A stretch of 64,000 nt of DNA, taken from Apostichopus japonicus (lineage: Eukaryota > Echinodermata > Holothuroidea > Aspidochirotida > Stichopodidae). Shown here piece after piece: positions 35,501 to 47,100 of this stretch (within the stretch, counting starts at the first letter, position 1; every line of letters starts with the position of its first letter). The notes under the pieces are model-generated. The model searched no databases, had not been told where the DNA came from, and saw only the letters and a program-made list of their open reading frames with translations. The stretch lies in assembly GCF_037975245.1 (NCBI RefSeq), contig NC_092570.1, forward strand, positions 15,486,001 through 15,550,000, in the 5' to 3' direction. The position numbers were made by a program, and so were the translations under genes.

Positions 35501-38500
35501 GATCTTGAATAACAGAACCAAATGTTTGTTAAACTTTTCCTTGTAGATACAACAGTGTATGGTTAGAGGAGGGATTTATGGGATATGATTAAAAAGGGGA
35601 AATTTTTTATATGAAAGTTACTGTTGTCAGTAAATACAAGCAAACTGATGTGTCTGTTAAAGATATAGATTGCTTTCAGGTCTTGAATTAATATTATAAA
35701 ATTTGGTGGGTTGGGGAGTGGGGATAATTATTATCACATGCAATGACGTCTTAAACAAATTATGTAAGTGTCATTTTGTGTACTGTACTTCTAGGTAGGA
35801 CCAAGTATATGAAGTATTTTATTTAAGAGAGAAAAGGTTCAGAATAGTATCAACATTTAGATTAATGCCAGGACAAGAATTTATACTGTACATCTCCGTA
35901 AACCTTATCATTTTGCTCGCAATACACGGTGGTTTGACTATACTTGAAAGCAACCTTCACTGAAGTGTCAAAAGGCCAATTTCTCCTTCTGAATAATTTA
36001 AGGACAAAATCTGAGTACTTATCACCTATTTTCATGGAATGTAACAGTTCATCTACCCCCCCCCCACCCCCTAAAAATAGGCTCTTGAATAAATAATCCA
36101 GCAGAGTAAAATATTATAGCTCAGTGACCAATTCTCTTGAAGGGGCCTGAAACAGTAAATTAAACGTTTGATGACAGTGCGGGTTAACAGTGTTGTTAGG
36201 GTTAGTCTGTTAGACAACAGGGGAAACAACAGAGTTAGAACAAGTTGAACCTGGCATCCCGGACATGTTGGGTAGTCTCTGTCTACAATATAACCATTCA
36301 TTAAGAAACACACACACATAAATTCATAAGGGTTTGGAAAGACTTTTCACAAGGGGGAAGGGGCCAGGGGGGGCAGGTATTTTGCCTTGAAAATTTCCTT
36401 GACTGACAAACAATCATGACATGAATTTTTGGTTAAATTTGCCCCTAAAAATAAACCATTTTTTTCCTGCCACCAAACACCGCCACCCTGAGGCTGACCC
36501 CTCGCCTTGTATGTCTACTACTGTATACTGTACATCACATTGTAACAGCCTGCTATATAGTATGTACAGTACAATACAGGATGTGATTAAAGTGGATGAT
36601 CTCCTTCCATAGTTAAACCTGTACTTGTATATCTATGTAGTTCAGGTACTGTACCTACTGTACATTGGCCTACCTTAGGCACTTTTGAAACTATTGAATG
36701 TTTACTTTCCTGTGATGAATGAATCAAAACGTTTCAAAACTTGAACTACAATTGTCTTCAAATGTGTGCTTAATTACTAAGCATACTGTACATACAGTAG
36801 TATTGCACATGCACTATACTACAAGCCACACACTGCAAATAGCTCAATGCCAATAACTTATTCAGTTTTGGGCTGCAGACAGTACTTTTTAGTACCTTTT
36901 TGTTTACCCTGAAATAAACTCTCTGTCTCTATATTAAAGATGCCTTTAACAATTACTAAACCCCAAGTACTGTATTCTATGGTACCACAGTAGGGCACAG
37001 TCCACTATACAACAAACACTGTAATACTGGGGGAAGTAATCACTTGACTATAACAGGACTCGATACTCCATAAAATACTGTCATAAGAATATGTTGCCAT
37101 GGAAACTGCAGTGGGCGTATTTACAGTCCTGCAGTATCACTGCTGCACACTTTGTTGATTAAATGTCATGGCAGGGCAATAACACTGCACAGTAGATGTT
37201 CTTGCTTCAATGGGCCACAAATATAAAACAGCCACATCTTGCTGTTAATATATATACAGTAACTTAACTTGCAGAGATATTTACAATCATAAAATTCCAC
37301 AAGTACCAAACAGATGATTTTATGATTGAAGTGGTAACTGACTGGTGCAATTTGTCCTAGTAACACTATTTCTGTCAGGGGAAATTTCGGTCAGGAAATT
37401 ACAGACTGTAGACTTTGCGAATGGTAGATTCGGTCGGAGGTGGTGGACGTTGACCCTGAAATGGTGGTCTGCAGTGCTAACACATTCAAGTTTATAGACT
37501 TTAAAGGGTGTGAAGACTCGCACAAAAAGAAACGTCTAATGCCCGTAATCTGACCTAGTTTAGAATGAGGTGTAACAGAAGTGTTAGACACCACCATCGA
37601 TCCCAGAAAATACACACACAACTCGCTACCGTCGGTAATTAGACACTAGTGTACAGTCAGTACATACAGCTGCAGTCAATACCCACAGCACAGTGTATAA
37701 ACGATACAGCGATGGACATCTCAGGTCCAGCTAAAGACAACAAGGTATCACGTTTCATTACTGTCTGCATTTTGTAGCGACACGAACCAAACGTCACTTG
37801 CAAGCAACAGAAAGTTAACTTTTTCAGATGGCCGCACGCGGTTTGGGGCGAGTCTTCAATGCCTTTAATGGGAACGGTGCAATGTAGTAGGGTCAAGACT
37901 GGTGATATGAAGTATTACTGTATATCTTCTTACCAAGCTATGGGTTTAATCAGCTACTGAAATATTAACTGGAGTATATATATCAATTTTAAAGGAACCT
38001 TTCTTCATCTTGTGTTGAACTTGGTAAATCTGCTACAAGGTTCTATAAAGCGATCCCATAAACAGAGAGCAGTTCTTTATATAGCACTTAGTAGCTTAGT
38101 AACTTAGTAACAGTCAAGTTTCAAGTCGAAAAAGAAAAGTCTCAAAACATGAACATGAGGACACTTATAATGATTGATGATATTTGAATGGCAAAAGAAT
38201 ATAATAAGCCATAAAAAGTTAATGACATTACATTATACTCTTCATTGTTATGTTGCAAACTATTATCAAAACAAAAACTAAAACACCCAAATGTGTTACT
38301 TACTGAGATATTTAAGTAAGAAAAGATGAACATGGGGAGCAGTCTTGTATTATGAATAGGTACAAATTGTCAGGGACACACTGCATACAGACTGTACAAT
38401 ATGTAAACTACATTACTTAGCTCTGTACAGTATGTTAACCAATTTAATAACTGTAAAAACTTTTTTATAGTGTCAAATATACTGTGCTTCAATGTTTAAC

Positions 38501-39529
38501 ATGTTATTAGGTAAACACAGAGCAACTTGCTGAACATACAAAATGGAACATTAGAAAAGGAATGCTATGTTAAGGCAGTTTTCTTTAATTTTACTTTTTT
38601 TTATTTTTTCTTTAACATAAACTTTAGGATTTACAACTGTTTAGTGCAAACAAACTTTGTAAACCTCAAAACTGTTTTAAACCTACAAGACAGTAATGCC
38701 CATAAACAAATTGCAGTACCTGGCATGAATATTTATGAACCATAATACTTACCTGTCCAACCTACATGTATGCACTCTAAGATCTACCTTATAGGTCTAC
38801 TAAAACTTGATAACATCTCCTCTCAAAAGTTAAGGGAATGCAAAGTCATTTATTCCATGAATGGTCGTACTGATATATCCAGCAAGCAAAATTGAATGTC
38901 AGTTGTAGTTGCACACAATGTAATTGTATGCTTTTCCAGACCGTGCAAAACCATAGTTTGGGAAAGCAAGATGGAATCTTGAACAAAATGGTATCCGATT
39001 GAACTTTACAACTGGTGTATATTTCAAAGTTAGAGGTAACATGCAACAAACGATAAAATTTAGCAAATTTTTAATCAGTACAAGTACAGGAGAAAGAAAT
39101 TGAGCTCACCTCAAAAAAGGTTCCTTCAGGAAATGGTTGAAAACATTGGGCACATCTTTAATAAAGAGAACAGGATTTTAGTTATTAATGTACCATACTG
39201 TATATACCGATAGAGCAAATTATTTAAAATTTAGTTTCAATTTAGTAAAAATTATTTAAAATCAGTTTACACCCCAATTATAGGAACATTGATGGGAGGA
39301 ACAATGAGGGAGAAGATACAGGGGTGAGGGTGAGGGGGTTGTTGGTACATTTAGAGGGGAATAGACAGTTAAAACAATTTAGTGGTTAATTTACTGCATC
39401 CTTTTTAATTGATATACTTACACAAAACAATCTTCGTGCCAGCATTCTCCACCAGAATTGACTATTCTCTCGTCTAACTTGAATCCGTCATGACATCGAG
39501 TACAGAGGGCTGTGGATGCCATGTCTGAC
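20428..39529 (-). CDS. LIMS1: PINCH (LIMS1/2, UNC-97 type) five-LIM adaptor, complete coding sequence
   Basis: LIM-only adaptor of the ILK-PINCH-parvin complex at integrin adhesions. Twelve coding exons (minus strand) join in phase to 324 aa; human LIMS1 is 325. Exons: 39529-39422 (ATG at 39522), 39155-39110, 32618-32552, 29400-29280, 28695-28655, 26349-26319, 25203-25126, 24385-24235, 23653-23561, 22427-22379, 21862-21787, 20548-20428. LIM domains at about residues 7-61, 68-121, 132-182, 190-240 and 248-304. Zinc ligands are present throughout, e.g. CTRC...WHEDC, then CAQC; ICYKC...YHPYHF; GKQWHVEHFVCARC. The stretch [12 protein letters not shown] is near-identical to vertebrate PINCH. LIM1 binds ILK in known family members. 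The C-terminus is basic ([16 protein letters not shown]). The first coding exon has an acceptor 7 nt before ATG, so there is a noncoding 5' exon, perhaps at 40982-41100. A possible poly(A) signal lies at 19865-19860. Confidence 0.96.
20588..20680. repeat. G-rich tract just upstream of the last PINCH exon
   Basis: Plus strand has repeated GGGGG(T/A) runs over about 90 bp; on the transcribed minus strand this is C-rich, 40-130 nt upstream of the acceptor. It could form G-quadruplexes on the plus strand; no function is shown. Confidence 0.6.
21265..21542 (+). mobile_element. Truncated TTAA MITE (copy 1 of family)
   Basis: Starts after TTAA (21261-21264) with AGGGTGTGAAGACTTGCGC and is homologous to 37505 onward, through to GCAACGGAAAGTTAA. 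The other inverted end is missing. Confidence 0.7.
21787..21862 (-). CDS. LIMS1: PINCH coding exon 11 (LIM5)
   Basis: Acceptor CGTTCCAG, donor GTAAGC. Encodes [20 protein letters not shown], the middle of LIM5. Confidence 0.92.
22379..22427 (-). CDS. LIMS1: PINCH coding exon 10 (49 nt)
   Basis: Acceptor TTTTGCAG, donor GTAAGT. Encodes [16 protein letters not shown], the start of LIM5. Confidence 0.92.
22580..23321. mobile_element. hAT-like element, CAGGGTTCTGCC ends
   Basis: Perfect 12-bp inverted ends CAGGGTTCTGCC and GGCAGAACCCTG. GTCACA occurs beside both ends but the 8-bp duplication is not exact. The interior includes the shared GGAGCGCCACC...GGTTGGCGCGGAGCG core (22616-22727) and a GACCGGCGCCGACCGGC block near 23290. 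Confidence 0.65.
23561..23653 (-). CDS. LIMS1: PINCH coding exon 9 (LIM4)
   Basis: Acceptor TTCTTCCAG, donor GTATAT. Encodes [18 protein letters not shown] and AYCETHYNQ. Confidence 0.94.
24235..24385 (-). CDS. LIMS1: PINCH coding exon 8 (LIM3-LIM4)
   Basis: Acceptor TATATAG, donor GTGTGT. Encodes [27 protein letters not shown] and GKQWHVE. Confidence 0.95.
25126..25203 (-). CDS. LIMS1: PINCH coding exon 7 (LIM3)
   Basis: Acceptor ATCACAG, donor GTAAGT. Encodes [20 protein letters not shown] then NCGSCG. Confidence 0.93.
26319..26349 (-). CDS. LIMS1: PINCH coding exon 6 (31 nt microexon)
   Basis: Acceptor CCCGTAG, donor GTAAGT. Encodes SGKHICYKC, the start of LIM3. Phases on both sides fit only with this exon included. 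Confidence 0.88.
26625..27717. mobile_element. hAT-like element interrupted by a second one
   Basis: Ends CAGGCGCGGCAGAATGG and CGGTTCCGCCGCCACTG with perfect duplication CCGGCAAC (26617-26624, 27718-27725). The shared core lies at about 26668-26775. The 403-bp element at 26943-27345 is inserted in it. Located in the PINCH intron between 26349 and 28655. Confidence 0.85.
26943..27345. mobile_element. Nested hAT-like MITE (family also at 46744)
   Basis: Ends CAGTGGCGGAGC and GCTCCGCCACTA with perfect 8-bp duplication AGTAAGGG (26935-26942, 27346-27353). Homologous over its length to 46744-47110. Confidence 0.88.
28655..28695 (-). CDS. LIMS1: PINCH coding exon 5 (41 nt)
   Basis: Acceptor TTTCAAG, donor GTAAGT. 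Encodes [14 protein letters not shown], closing LIM2. Confidence 0.9.
29280..29400 (-). CDS. LIMS1: PINCH coding exon 4 (LIM2)
   Basis: Acceptor TTAAAG, donor GTAAGG. Encodes [20 protein letters not shown] and [13 protein letters not shown]. Confidence 0.94.
31518..31711. repeat. Two-copy tandem duplication (~100 bp)
   Basis: Copies at about 31518-31613 and 31618-31711 share GGCGGACCATACGGTACACG-type sequence (second copy AGCGG) and ATTATTAATGTAGGCACTAC with few differences. Confidence 0.9.
31975..32340. repeat. ~15-bp minisatellite in PINCH intron
   Basis: About two dozen imperfect units of GAGAACGGTTCAACC with variants CAGTTCCACCT and CGGCTCAACCA, 210 nt upstream (plus coordinates) of PINCH exon 3. 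Confidence 0.9.
32552..32618 (-). CDS. LIMS1: PINCH coding exon 3
   Basis: Acceptor TTTACAG, donor GTGAGT. Encodes [19 protein letters not shown], the end of LIM1 and first cysteines of LIM2. Confidence 0.94.
32700..38900. repeat. Intron stretch enriched in TACTGTA/TACAGTA motifs
   Basis: The large PINCH intron 32619-39109 contains very many ACTGTA, TACAGT and TGTACAGTAC strings (e.g. around 32790, 33960, 34100, 34750, 36530, 36650, 36790). No gene or unit-length repeat explains it. Only the MITE at 37505-37864 stands out otherwise. Confidence 0.5.
37505..37864 (+). mobile_element. TTAA MITE (copy 2, full length)
   Basis: Inverted ends AGGGTGTGAAGACTCGC and GCGAGTCTTCAATGCCT, flanked by TTAA at 37501-37504 and 37865-37868. 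360 bp, no coding capacity; piggyBac-type target. Confidence 0.8.
39110..39155 (-). CDS. LIMS1: PINCH coding exon 2 (46 nt)
   Basis: Acceptor TTAAAG, donor GTGAGC. Encodes [15 protein letters not shown]; ends phase 0. Confidence 0.92.
39422..39529 (-). CDS. LIMS1: PINCH coding exon 1 (LIM1 first finger)
   Basis: Acceptor CGTCACAG, seven 5'UTR bases, then ATG at 39522. Encodes [10 protein letters not shown] and WHEDCFV; ends in phase 2 at donor GTAAGT. Confidence 0.93.
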
Positions 39530-40981
39530 CTGTGACGAAAATTATCACATTTATGTAGCAAACATATGGTAATAATTATTTGGAGATTCCTCTTAAAACA
39601 ATTACACAATTAGTGCTGTAGAATTGTCTGACTACAATAAAGTCAAAAAAATATGAAATTTGTCTTGAGAACTTGGTGACAACTACACTATGGTCAGAAA
39701 GAACACTACCCCTTCCCTTCCCTAACATCCCCCCTAGTGTGGGAGAACTTCCCACAAAATTCGGCACACATTTCTGATAATTATGAAATAATATCTGACA
39801 GTATAATATGATACATCAATGTGACCGGTGAAAGTTTAGAAGCTTTACAGACGTAACTTAGCAGAGCTGGTCAGGCATCACTCCTATTTCAAATGTATTG
39901 AATGACACTGTATGTGCACAACTTTTACAACATATATACAGCTTTTTATAGATATATCCACTTGTAAGTGACCACTGACATATCCACTTTTGTAATGTAT
40001 CAATTTTGGATATATATCCCTACCAGCAGTTCCTGGGTTGTGAAAGTTTTCGACAGTAAAGGTCTCAGCAGGTCTAGTATTTACAGTAAGCGATAACGGA
40101 CTACATAGGTATGATCTCTTTGCGAAATATATAAGGGATTACTAGTACGTGATGGAATCCAGTTGGATACTGTTGGACTAGCCTAGATTAAAAAGTTTAT
40201 AGGGTCTCAGTTAGGCCTACCAAGTAAAATATAAATTGGCACAGTAAGCCTGCTCATACTGTACTAACACCAAACCTTGAATGAATACCACCACTAGAAT
40301 TGCATCTTTTCATCAAAACTTGATAAATATCTGGCCAAATCTTTACAAAACTGAGCAAGTTGGGGCTAACTGTTGGAAGGAATTTTCAGCATCATAACAG
40401 TTCAACGTGTTCCCAAATTTGGCGACCCCCAGAATCGAATGAATTCATTACTTATGAAAATAAGTTGCAAGTCCCCATCTGAGTGATACACTAGTGGTTA
40501 TGCTAGAGTGTTGCCATTGTGACATGGACTATTTGTGGAAGTGCAGTTTGTTCGTTTACTTGTTTAGGGGGAGGGAGGGGAGAAAATATAGTTAGAAACA
40601 CTTTCAGGCGAATGACAATTTTTAAATTGTATGTCTGGCAAGCATTAGACTCTGACTCTGAGTAATACTTCATAGGCCTAAATTAGGCTTTGGAATTACT
40701 CCTTGCTTATGCCTAACTTTTACTTTTGTTAGGCTGGTACTATTTTAGTGGCCTCCACTAGGTCTACATAATACATTAACTTGATACGCCGTTCCACTAG
40801 GCCTAACGTTAGTAATGTAATCATCAATATACTTAATACGAGATGCCTAAATTAATTATGTTTGTAACCTTAGGGCCTATGATGAATGCCAGTAAGGTGA
40901 AAAATATGTGTGGAATTCCATCCTAGCCTGCGGGAATACCTTACACAGCAGTGAACAAGTGCTGAATGACTAGCAACTTAC

Positions 40982-41100
40982 GTTGTGCGTGAAATATTAA
41001 AACAGAAACTGACGATACGGATGAAAGGAAGGATAAAGAAACGTTTGAAAATTTGAAGATAGTCCTCGCACAACCAGCTTCCGTATGACTGTCAACTTGA
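40982..41100 (-). promoter_or_regulatory. Possible 5' noncoding exon and promoter area of PINCH
   Basis: On the minus strand a strong donor AAC|GTAAGTTGC lies at 40981, and a second at about 41103 (GC|GTAAGTT). PINCH coding exon 1 begins with an acceptor, so a noncoding exon is required upstream; this is the nearest good candidate. The start site is not defined by sequence alone. Confidence 0.3.
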
Positions 41101-41334
41101 ACTTACGCTTTTGTCATGGGCGGCATGAATACTTCAATTGATTGCTAGGCAAATAGCGGAAAGGTGGGTCAATGAAATCTTGTCAGGATATCGGAAGCTG
41201 ACAGACTTGTGTATATTCTGATATAGCGTCCTCTCTTTTCACGTCTTACAGCCTGTGCATAAGTGATCGTGAAGAAAGATATGTTTGCGCCCTCTATCAC
41301 AGAAACATGTAACGATAGAAAAGAGCAAAGGAAT

Positions 41335-41400
41335 TTATGGCAAGAAATTGATTCGAACCAGTGACCTGTTGATTACAAGGGAGAAAATGTCATTTGACCA
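41335..41400 (-). repeat. tRNA-Thr-like relic (SINE or pseudogene)
   Basis: Minus strand has a B-box GGTTCGAATC preceded by an arm with loop CTTGTAA (TGT anticodon). A-box and acceptor pairing are poor. Confidence 0.35.
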
Positions 41401-41491
41401 TGCAAAAGTCCCTTTGACTTGCACACTGAATGTCACAGCAATGTCGTTTCTTTCTAGATGTTCTCACTATATAAAAGTTACCCCTCACAGG

Positions 41492-42154
41492 CAAGGGCGG
41501 CGGAAGCACTTTTAATCTGGGGGGGGGGGGGGGGCACCGACATCAAAGGGCACTTTGCAGAAATTCGATTGGACTGATGCAGCCTTATAGTTAGTACCCT
41601 TTATAACTCTTATTGTATTATCTTATTTGCGTATACACATCACTCCATCAACGCCCCCCCCCCCCCTTTCAAGGAAAATATGCATACTAGCACTGCAATA
41701 TCCAATGTGCAAATTGGGAAACAAGGAACAAGTTTTCTTTTGAGACAAAATGAGGTGAAATCATGCTAGTTGCTAATGTAGGAATCTTCCGAATTAGAGT
41801 TTATTTGTTGTCAATTTCTTAACAATTTTTTTTCCATTCGAAATAGCTTTGAGTGTGACCCAAAGAAATTCATTAAAAGTCAGGGGCGTAGCCAGGATCT
41901 GCAAAGTTGTATTCACGACTATCTGAGCGGAGCGCCACGGCCATCGGTTGGCGCGGAGCGTAAAAGAAAATTTTTGGTTTTACAAACCCCTCAGATGGCT
42001 GGAAACGGCCCTTCCCGAGTTTCATTCTGGTTCCCTGGCCTCTTGCTAACTTGAGACACCTCAATTTTTATGTAGAAAAAGGGCACATTTTTAACCCGAG
42101 GAAAAGTGGGGGGGGGGCACGTGCCCCCTGTGCCCCCCGGTTCCGCCGCCCTTG
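41492..42154. mobile_element. hAT-like element, CAAGGGCGGCGGAA ends
   Basis: Inverted ends CAAGGGCGGCGGAAGC and GGTTCCGCCGCCCTTG with perfect duplication CTCACAGG (41484-41491, 42155-42162). G/C runs lie just inside both ends; the shared core is at about 41914-42020. Confidence 0.88.
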
Positions 42155-42162
42155 CTCACAGG

Positions 42163-43930
42163 ACAGCTGTCACGTTGTCCACTCAAGTTTCCTTATCACG
42201 ACCATGTAAATCTTTAGCAACGAAGCCAAACTTTTTCGACACCTGTAAACAATCCTCTTTACTTACCACTTAACAAATTCATTACCCCTGCGGCCCGAGA
42301 GTCAATTAGGGAATCCCGAAAAAATCATGGAGGAGGATCGAAACATTTGGGATAAAGGGATAGCATAAATTTCACTTTCATAATGAAAATTAAAAATGAC
42401 GGTTGTTCGTTGATATAATCCAAGTGCGCTCTATAAATGGTTGCTTGAATCACGTCATCACATTCTTTCCTACACTTGTGTTCTCACCCATCGGTTAATT
42501 AACTGATTATGAGCTGCCAGAACGTAGGGACGCCATTGCCAACATTTTTCTCGGATTTCCCTGGGTTGACATATATTGGTGTTGTACCACAATTAATTGC
42601 AGGAGGTTCATAATGAGCATTTCTTGCGAGAATGGTTAGCCTTCCAGGCGGATGTATCCGGCGGATGTACATTTTATGGGATGGTGATTTGTTTAGAGAT
42701 GGTCTTCAATTACATATCAATGTCATTAGCAGATTCCTAAATCTGAGAAATTATGTTAAACCTAAACTTTAGCCAAAGAATCGAACAAATGTATTTCCAT
42801 TTTCGATGAAATGACCTCTCACTTTGCATCTCTTTCAACTGTACACACTGAATATAGTATATTTATTTGCGTTATACTACCTTTATGGGAAATTCCCCAC
42901 GATGAATTTAAAGATAGGCTATTAGCGCGTATTTCAGATTAAGTTGCAAAGCTAAACTTGAGATTAGCAGATCAATAACATTCTAATTGAATTCGTTATA
43001 TCACTATATAAACCTGGCATGTGATTGAACAGAGAAAATATATATATCAGTACTTAATTATGAGATGATATAGTCGCCTTCATAAAGCTATTTCTATGTG
43101 ATCTACCAATAGCCTTAACATATCGAGTAACTTACAAATACATTGTATATTATGACAGTCGACTATCCTTGGCATGCCGTAGCCAATCCGTGACTTTCAC
43201 GCCACCTTCAAAATGATGTCAGTACAGCTACACCAAATCCGAGCATGCTTCGAAATGTAAACACTAATTACTAGGTTACGTCACATTGCAAATATTACAA
43301 CTGCCCTCGCAATTGCACACCATTAAGTTTGTGCATCATAACACAGAGTGAGGCCTGACTTTAGAATCCGTACCAGAATCCGTACCCAGAGTGATAACAC
43401 TTAATGAGCAGATCCGAAGCTGGTATGAGGACGATGGTGGGATACTGAAATTGTGATCATCCATAGGCCTAGGCTAGAGTTTAGTGTTACTTCGGCATAC
43501 AGTCATTAAGCTGCTGTATAATACTGGTTATACTGACCACTAAATTAGACATAGGCCTAGGCCTAATAAATGCCTAAACTGAGGCGCTAACGTCTTTGGT
43601 ATTTACTTCTGCTGGTATGTTGTTACTGAGCAAGTTCAGTCTTGCATACGTGACATTAGGAACGAAGGATGTAGGCAAGGGGATGGATAGTGAATTACTG
43701 TTGATCATGAAAGTATGGCAGAGATATCGTGTGTTAGATCTGATATTTCAATGTTAATATTGCCAAAGTTTAATATTTATGTACTTATATGCTAGTTTAA
43801 TGGAATACTGGATACTTGTGATGTGGTATGTGGAATATCGTGGCATGATTTTTTTTTTAATGCAGCAGTTCGAAAAAATTGTCGTAATTACTTCTTTTTT
43901 TTATATGGTTAATGTTTTTCCTTTCTACAG
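42163..43930. other. Intergenic/5' region between PINCH and TMLHE
   Basis: No exon supported. It should hold the TMLHE promoter and a noncoding first exon, because the first TMLHE coding exon is preceded by an acceptor (TTTCTACAG at 43922-43930). I cannot place the start site. Confidence 0.4.
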
Positions 43931-44144
43931 GATCATTGATCTTCACATCACATTGACAGCTGTTAAATCTGAGGGTTCAAAATGACCCATTGCTTACGGC
44001 TATTACAAAGGCCGTATCAAACTCTTGGATGTTTGCCTGCCAGATTCTCGTGCTATTCAAATGTCGCTAGAGGAAAAATACAGACTTCAAGCTCTTCATC
44101 ATGTGACCTTAACTCGGTATATTTGAAGAAATGTTCAGGTTTTG
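43931..44144 (+). CDS. TMLHE: TMLHE first coding exon (5'UTR plus presequence)
   Basis: Acceptor TTTCTACAG, 51 nt of 5'UTR, ATG at 43982, donor G|GTGAGT after 54 codons in phase 1. Encodes MTHCLRLLQRPYQTLGCLPA and an Arg/Ser-rich stretch. Phase matches the next exon (GT GCT). Confidence 0.75.
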
Positions 44145-47100
44145 GTGAGTGTTCAGGCCAATACCATTTGTCAAGAGTATATAGCATGCCATGAGTTTTT
44201 GAAGCACTTGGTATAAGTTTTTCATCTGATGGCAAATTGCTAAATTTGTTAAGACAGGTTCTCTTCAAGATGTTGGTTTGTTGTTCAAGGCAACCTGATT
44301 AACAGAAAACATTCATTGATTGATGTCTTAATTTATTGATATTATTATCAAATTTAGTTCTATTATTTGAGGATAGATTGGGTTACGAAATGAAAGTGGG
44401 TAGATTTTTGACATGTCACTAATTTTTGACTCATTGTCAAGCTTTATTTAAAGATAACACAAACCCAAACATCATCTTTATGGAAAAGCAAAACTTGTCA
44501 TAACTTGTGTGATTATTTCACTTAACAAAATGGTACTGTACCGACAAGAGAAAGAAGATTCTTTAAGCCATCCAGACCAAGTGCATAATGGAGGAGAGAT
44601 TGGGTGACTCGATCAGGGGGTATTACATTAAGAATGAGTACTTAAGTTGTATTGGAAACTTAGTGTATAGATAGTACTTTAAGAATGGGTACTTAAGTCA
44701 TATTGGAAATCTAGTATAGATAGTACTTTAAGAATGAGTAACTTAAATCATATTGGAAATCTAGTATCTATAGATACTGTAGTACATGAAGAATGAGTAC
44801 TTAAGTCATATTGGAAATGTAGTATAGATAGTACTTTAAGAATGAGTACTTAAGTCATATTGGAAATCTAGTATAGGAATGAGTACTTAAGTCATATTGG
44901 AAATGTAGTATAGATAGTACTTTAAGAATGAGTACTAAAGTCATATTGGAAATGTAGTATAGATAGTACTTTAAGAATGAGTACTTAAGTCATATTGGAA
45001 ATTAGATAGTTTATACTTTAAGAATGAGTACTTAAGTCATATTGGATATCTAGTATATATAGTACATTAAGAATGAGTACTTAAGTCATATTGGAAATGT
45101 AGTATAGATAGTACTTTAAACATGAGTACTTAAGTCAAATTGGAAATCTAGACTATAGATAGTACTTAAAGGTGGACATTAAAGAGACATGCACAGTTAC
45201 TCTAGTATTACTGTACTTGTTCCCACACCTTAGGGCATTGTACTTAATGTATTCATAGTCTCATTTTGTAATACTTGTACTATAAATGGAAATGGTACAG
45301 TAGGTTGTTTATGATTTAGGTATATTTACAAAGGTAGAAAAAAAGTTGTCACCAAACCCAAGACAAAAAGGAAGTAAATCTGGTTGTTTAAAAATGTGTT
45401 GCCAGGAGTTGAAACTAATTGCATAATGACTGCTTAATAGTCATGTGTGTGTAACATGAATGTCAGGAATAAAGATCACTGATTGGAGTATAAAACAATA
45501 ATACCCTCCAAAGTATCCAGCATTGCAGACCTCTTTCACACAGCTATGCTGTTTACAATGGATGGTTTACTCAGGGGTGGTCTCATGAGAAGGGAGGTCA
45601 GTGACTGGCGGGGTCCAGTCACAGAGGGTGCTCAGTGTTAAAAAAGTTACCCGTGTTCACTCTAGATGTGGTAGAGCGAAAGTGCAGAGGTTGCGAGCAG
45701 ACAGGTAAGCGAGGTCACTTATAAATATCCAAGGCTGGTTATTTTTGTGATCGAGAGATTTAGATAAGGTATACTTTATATACAGGCCTATATACCCTCT
45801 CCTTTAGGTGTGTACATCATAACAACTAGATGCATACAGTGTTGTGAGGTTTGTACAATGGTGTGTTAACTGTCCCATGAAGGGTTGTCTGTGGTTATAT
45901 AAACCACACATATTCAATTTGTACCATGTCAGACTTTGATACCAGCAAACTGAATAACTGATATTGATATTTTATGGTTTAATAACTGCAAGTTTAGTGA
46001 TGTGGATTGACTGAATCAGGGCTGTATATTAATTCTCTGATGTTAATGATGGTGGGTTATCTGTTTGTAAGATTGCACTACAAACAAATCAAGGTTATTT
46101 GTGTAATATTGTGTTCTAGTGTCACGTGAAATCATACTGTATGCAGAAACTTATAGTACTCTCTGCAGAAGACAAACACTCGGTCACAAGTTTCTGTCTT
46201 GTTCTGAGAAGTATCATAATAAACTAAAGATCTGCAAACAGTGTGCACTTATAGAAATGATTAAACTTGAAAATTAATTAAAATGTTATATAAAAATGTG
46301 ATTCTAATTCTAATGTGATAAGAATCTGCAAATATATACCATTCAAAATTTGAAGTTGGGGAAAAATTGAAGCATATTACACCACTTCTTTTAACTTATT
46401 TAAAGCAGAAATCTGTATATTGATGCCACACATAAATCTTGATTTTAAGTGAAAGTTTTTTGGGAAAAAATGAATGTCTTTGTCCAACATTCTAACAACC
46501 TTGATAGATTATTCCCATGACATTGAGAATGATATGAATAGAGTAGAGGATATAAATACATTACTGTACTTATTTATTGAAGACTTCAAAAATTGTCACT
46601 AACCAAGAAGAAAAGGGAGAAAAGAACTGATTGTTAAACAGGAATTGCCAGGTGTTGAAACTAATTTTAAAGACAATTTAAACGTTAATGTGTTGTTAGT
46701 TAGATTTATCACACTTTGTGTATAACATCTCCAATGGTTTAGTTAGAGGCGATGCTAAGGGTATTGGTCAGGGGGCGAGAACGGTCTGTATGGGCGCTTT
46801 CGACACTATCTAAGCAGAGCGCCACCACAGGTTGGCGCGGAGCGTACAGAAATTTTTTGAGTAAAGATACTCCCTAGATCGCCGAAAATGGCCCTTTCCG
46901 GGCCTTGCTAATTTGCAGATAAACGAAGAATAAATAGGTATCATCGCCAACAAAATGTTACAAATGTCAATAGGTAGATAAAAGCGCAATAAAAAAGTCA
47001 ATAATCGCGAATAAGTAAATCGTGGTAAAAAGCTGAAATGGGCGCCAGCAGTCCATTTGAGTCCATCAGGGGGGGAATCCCCCCCTGACTGTATGGATGC

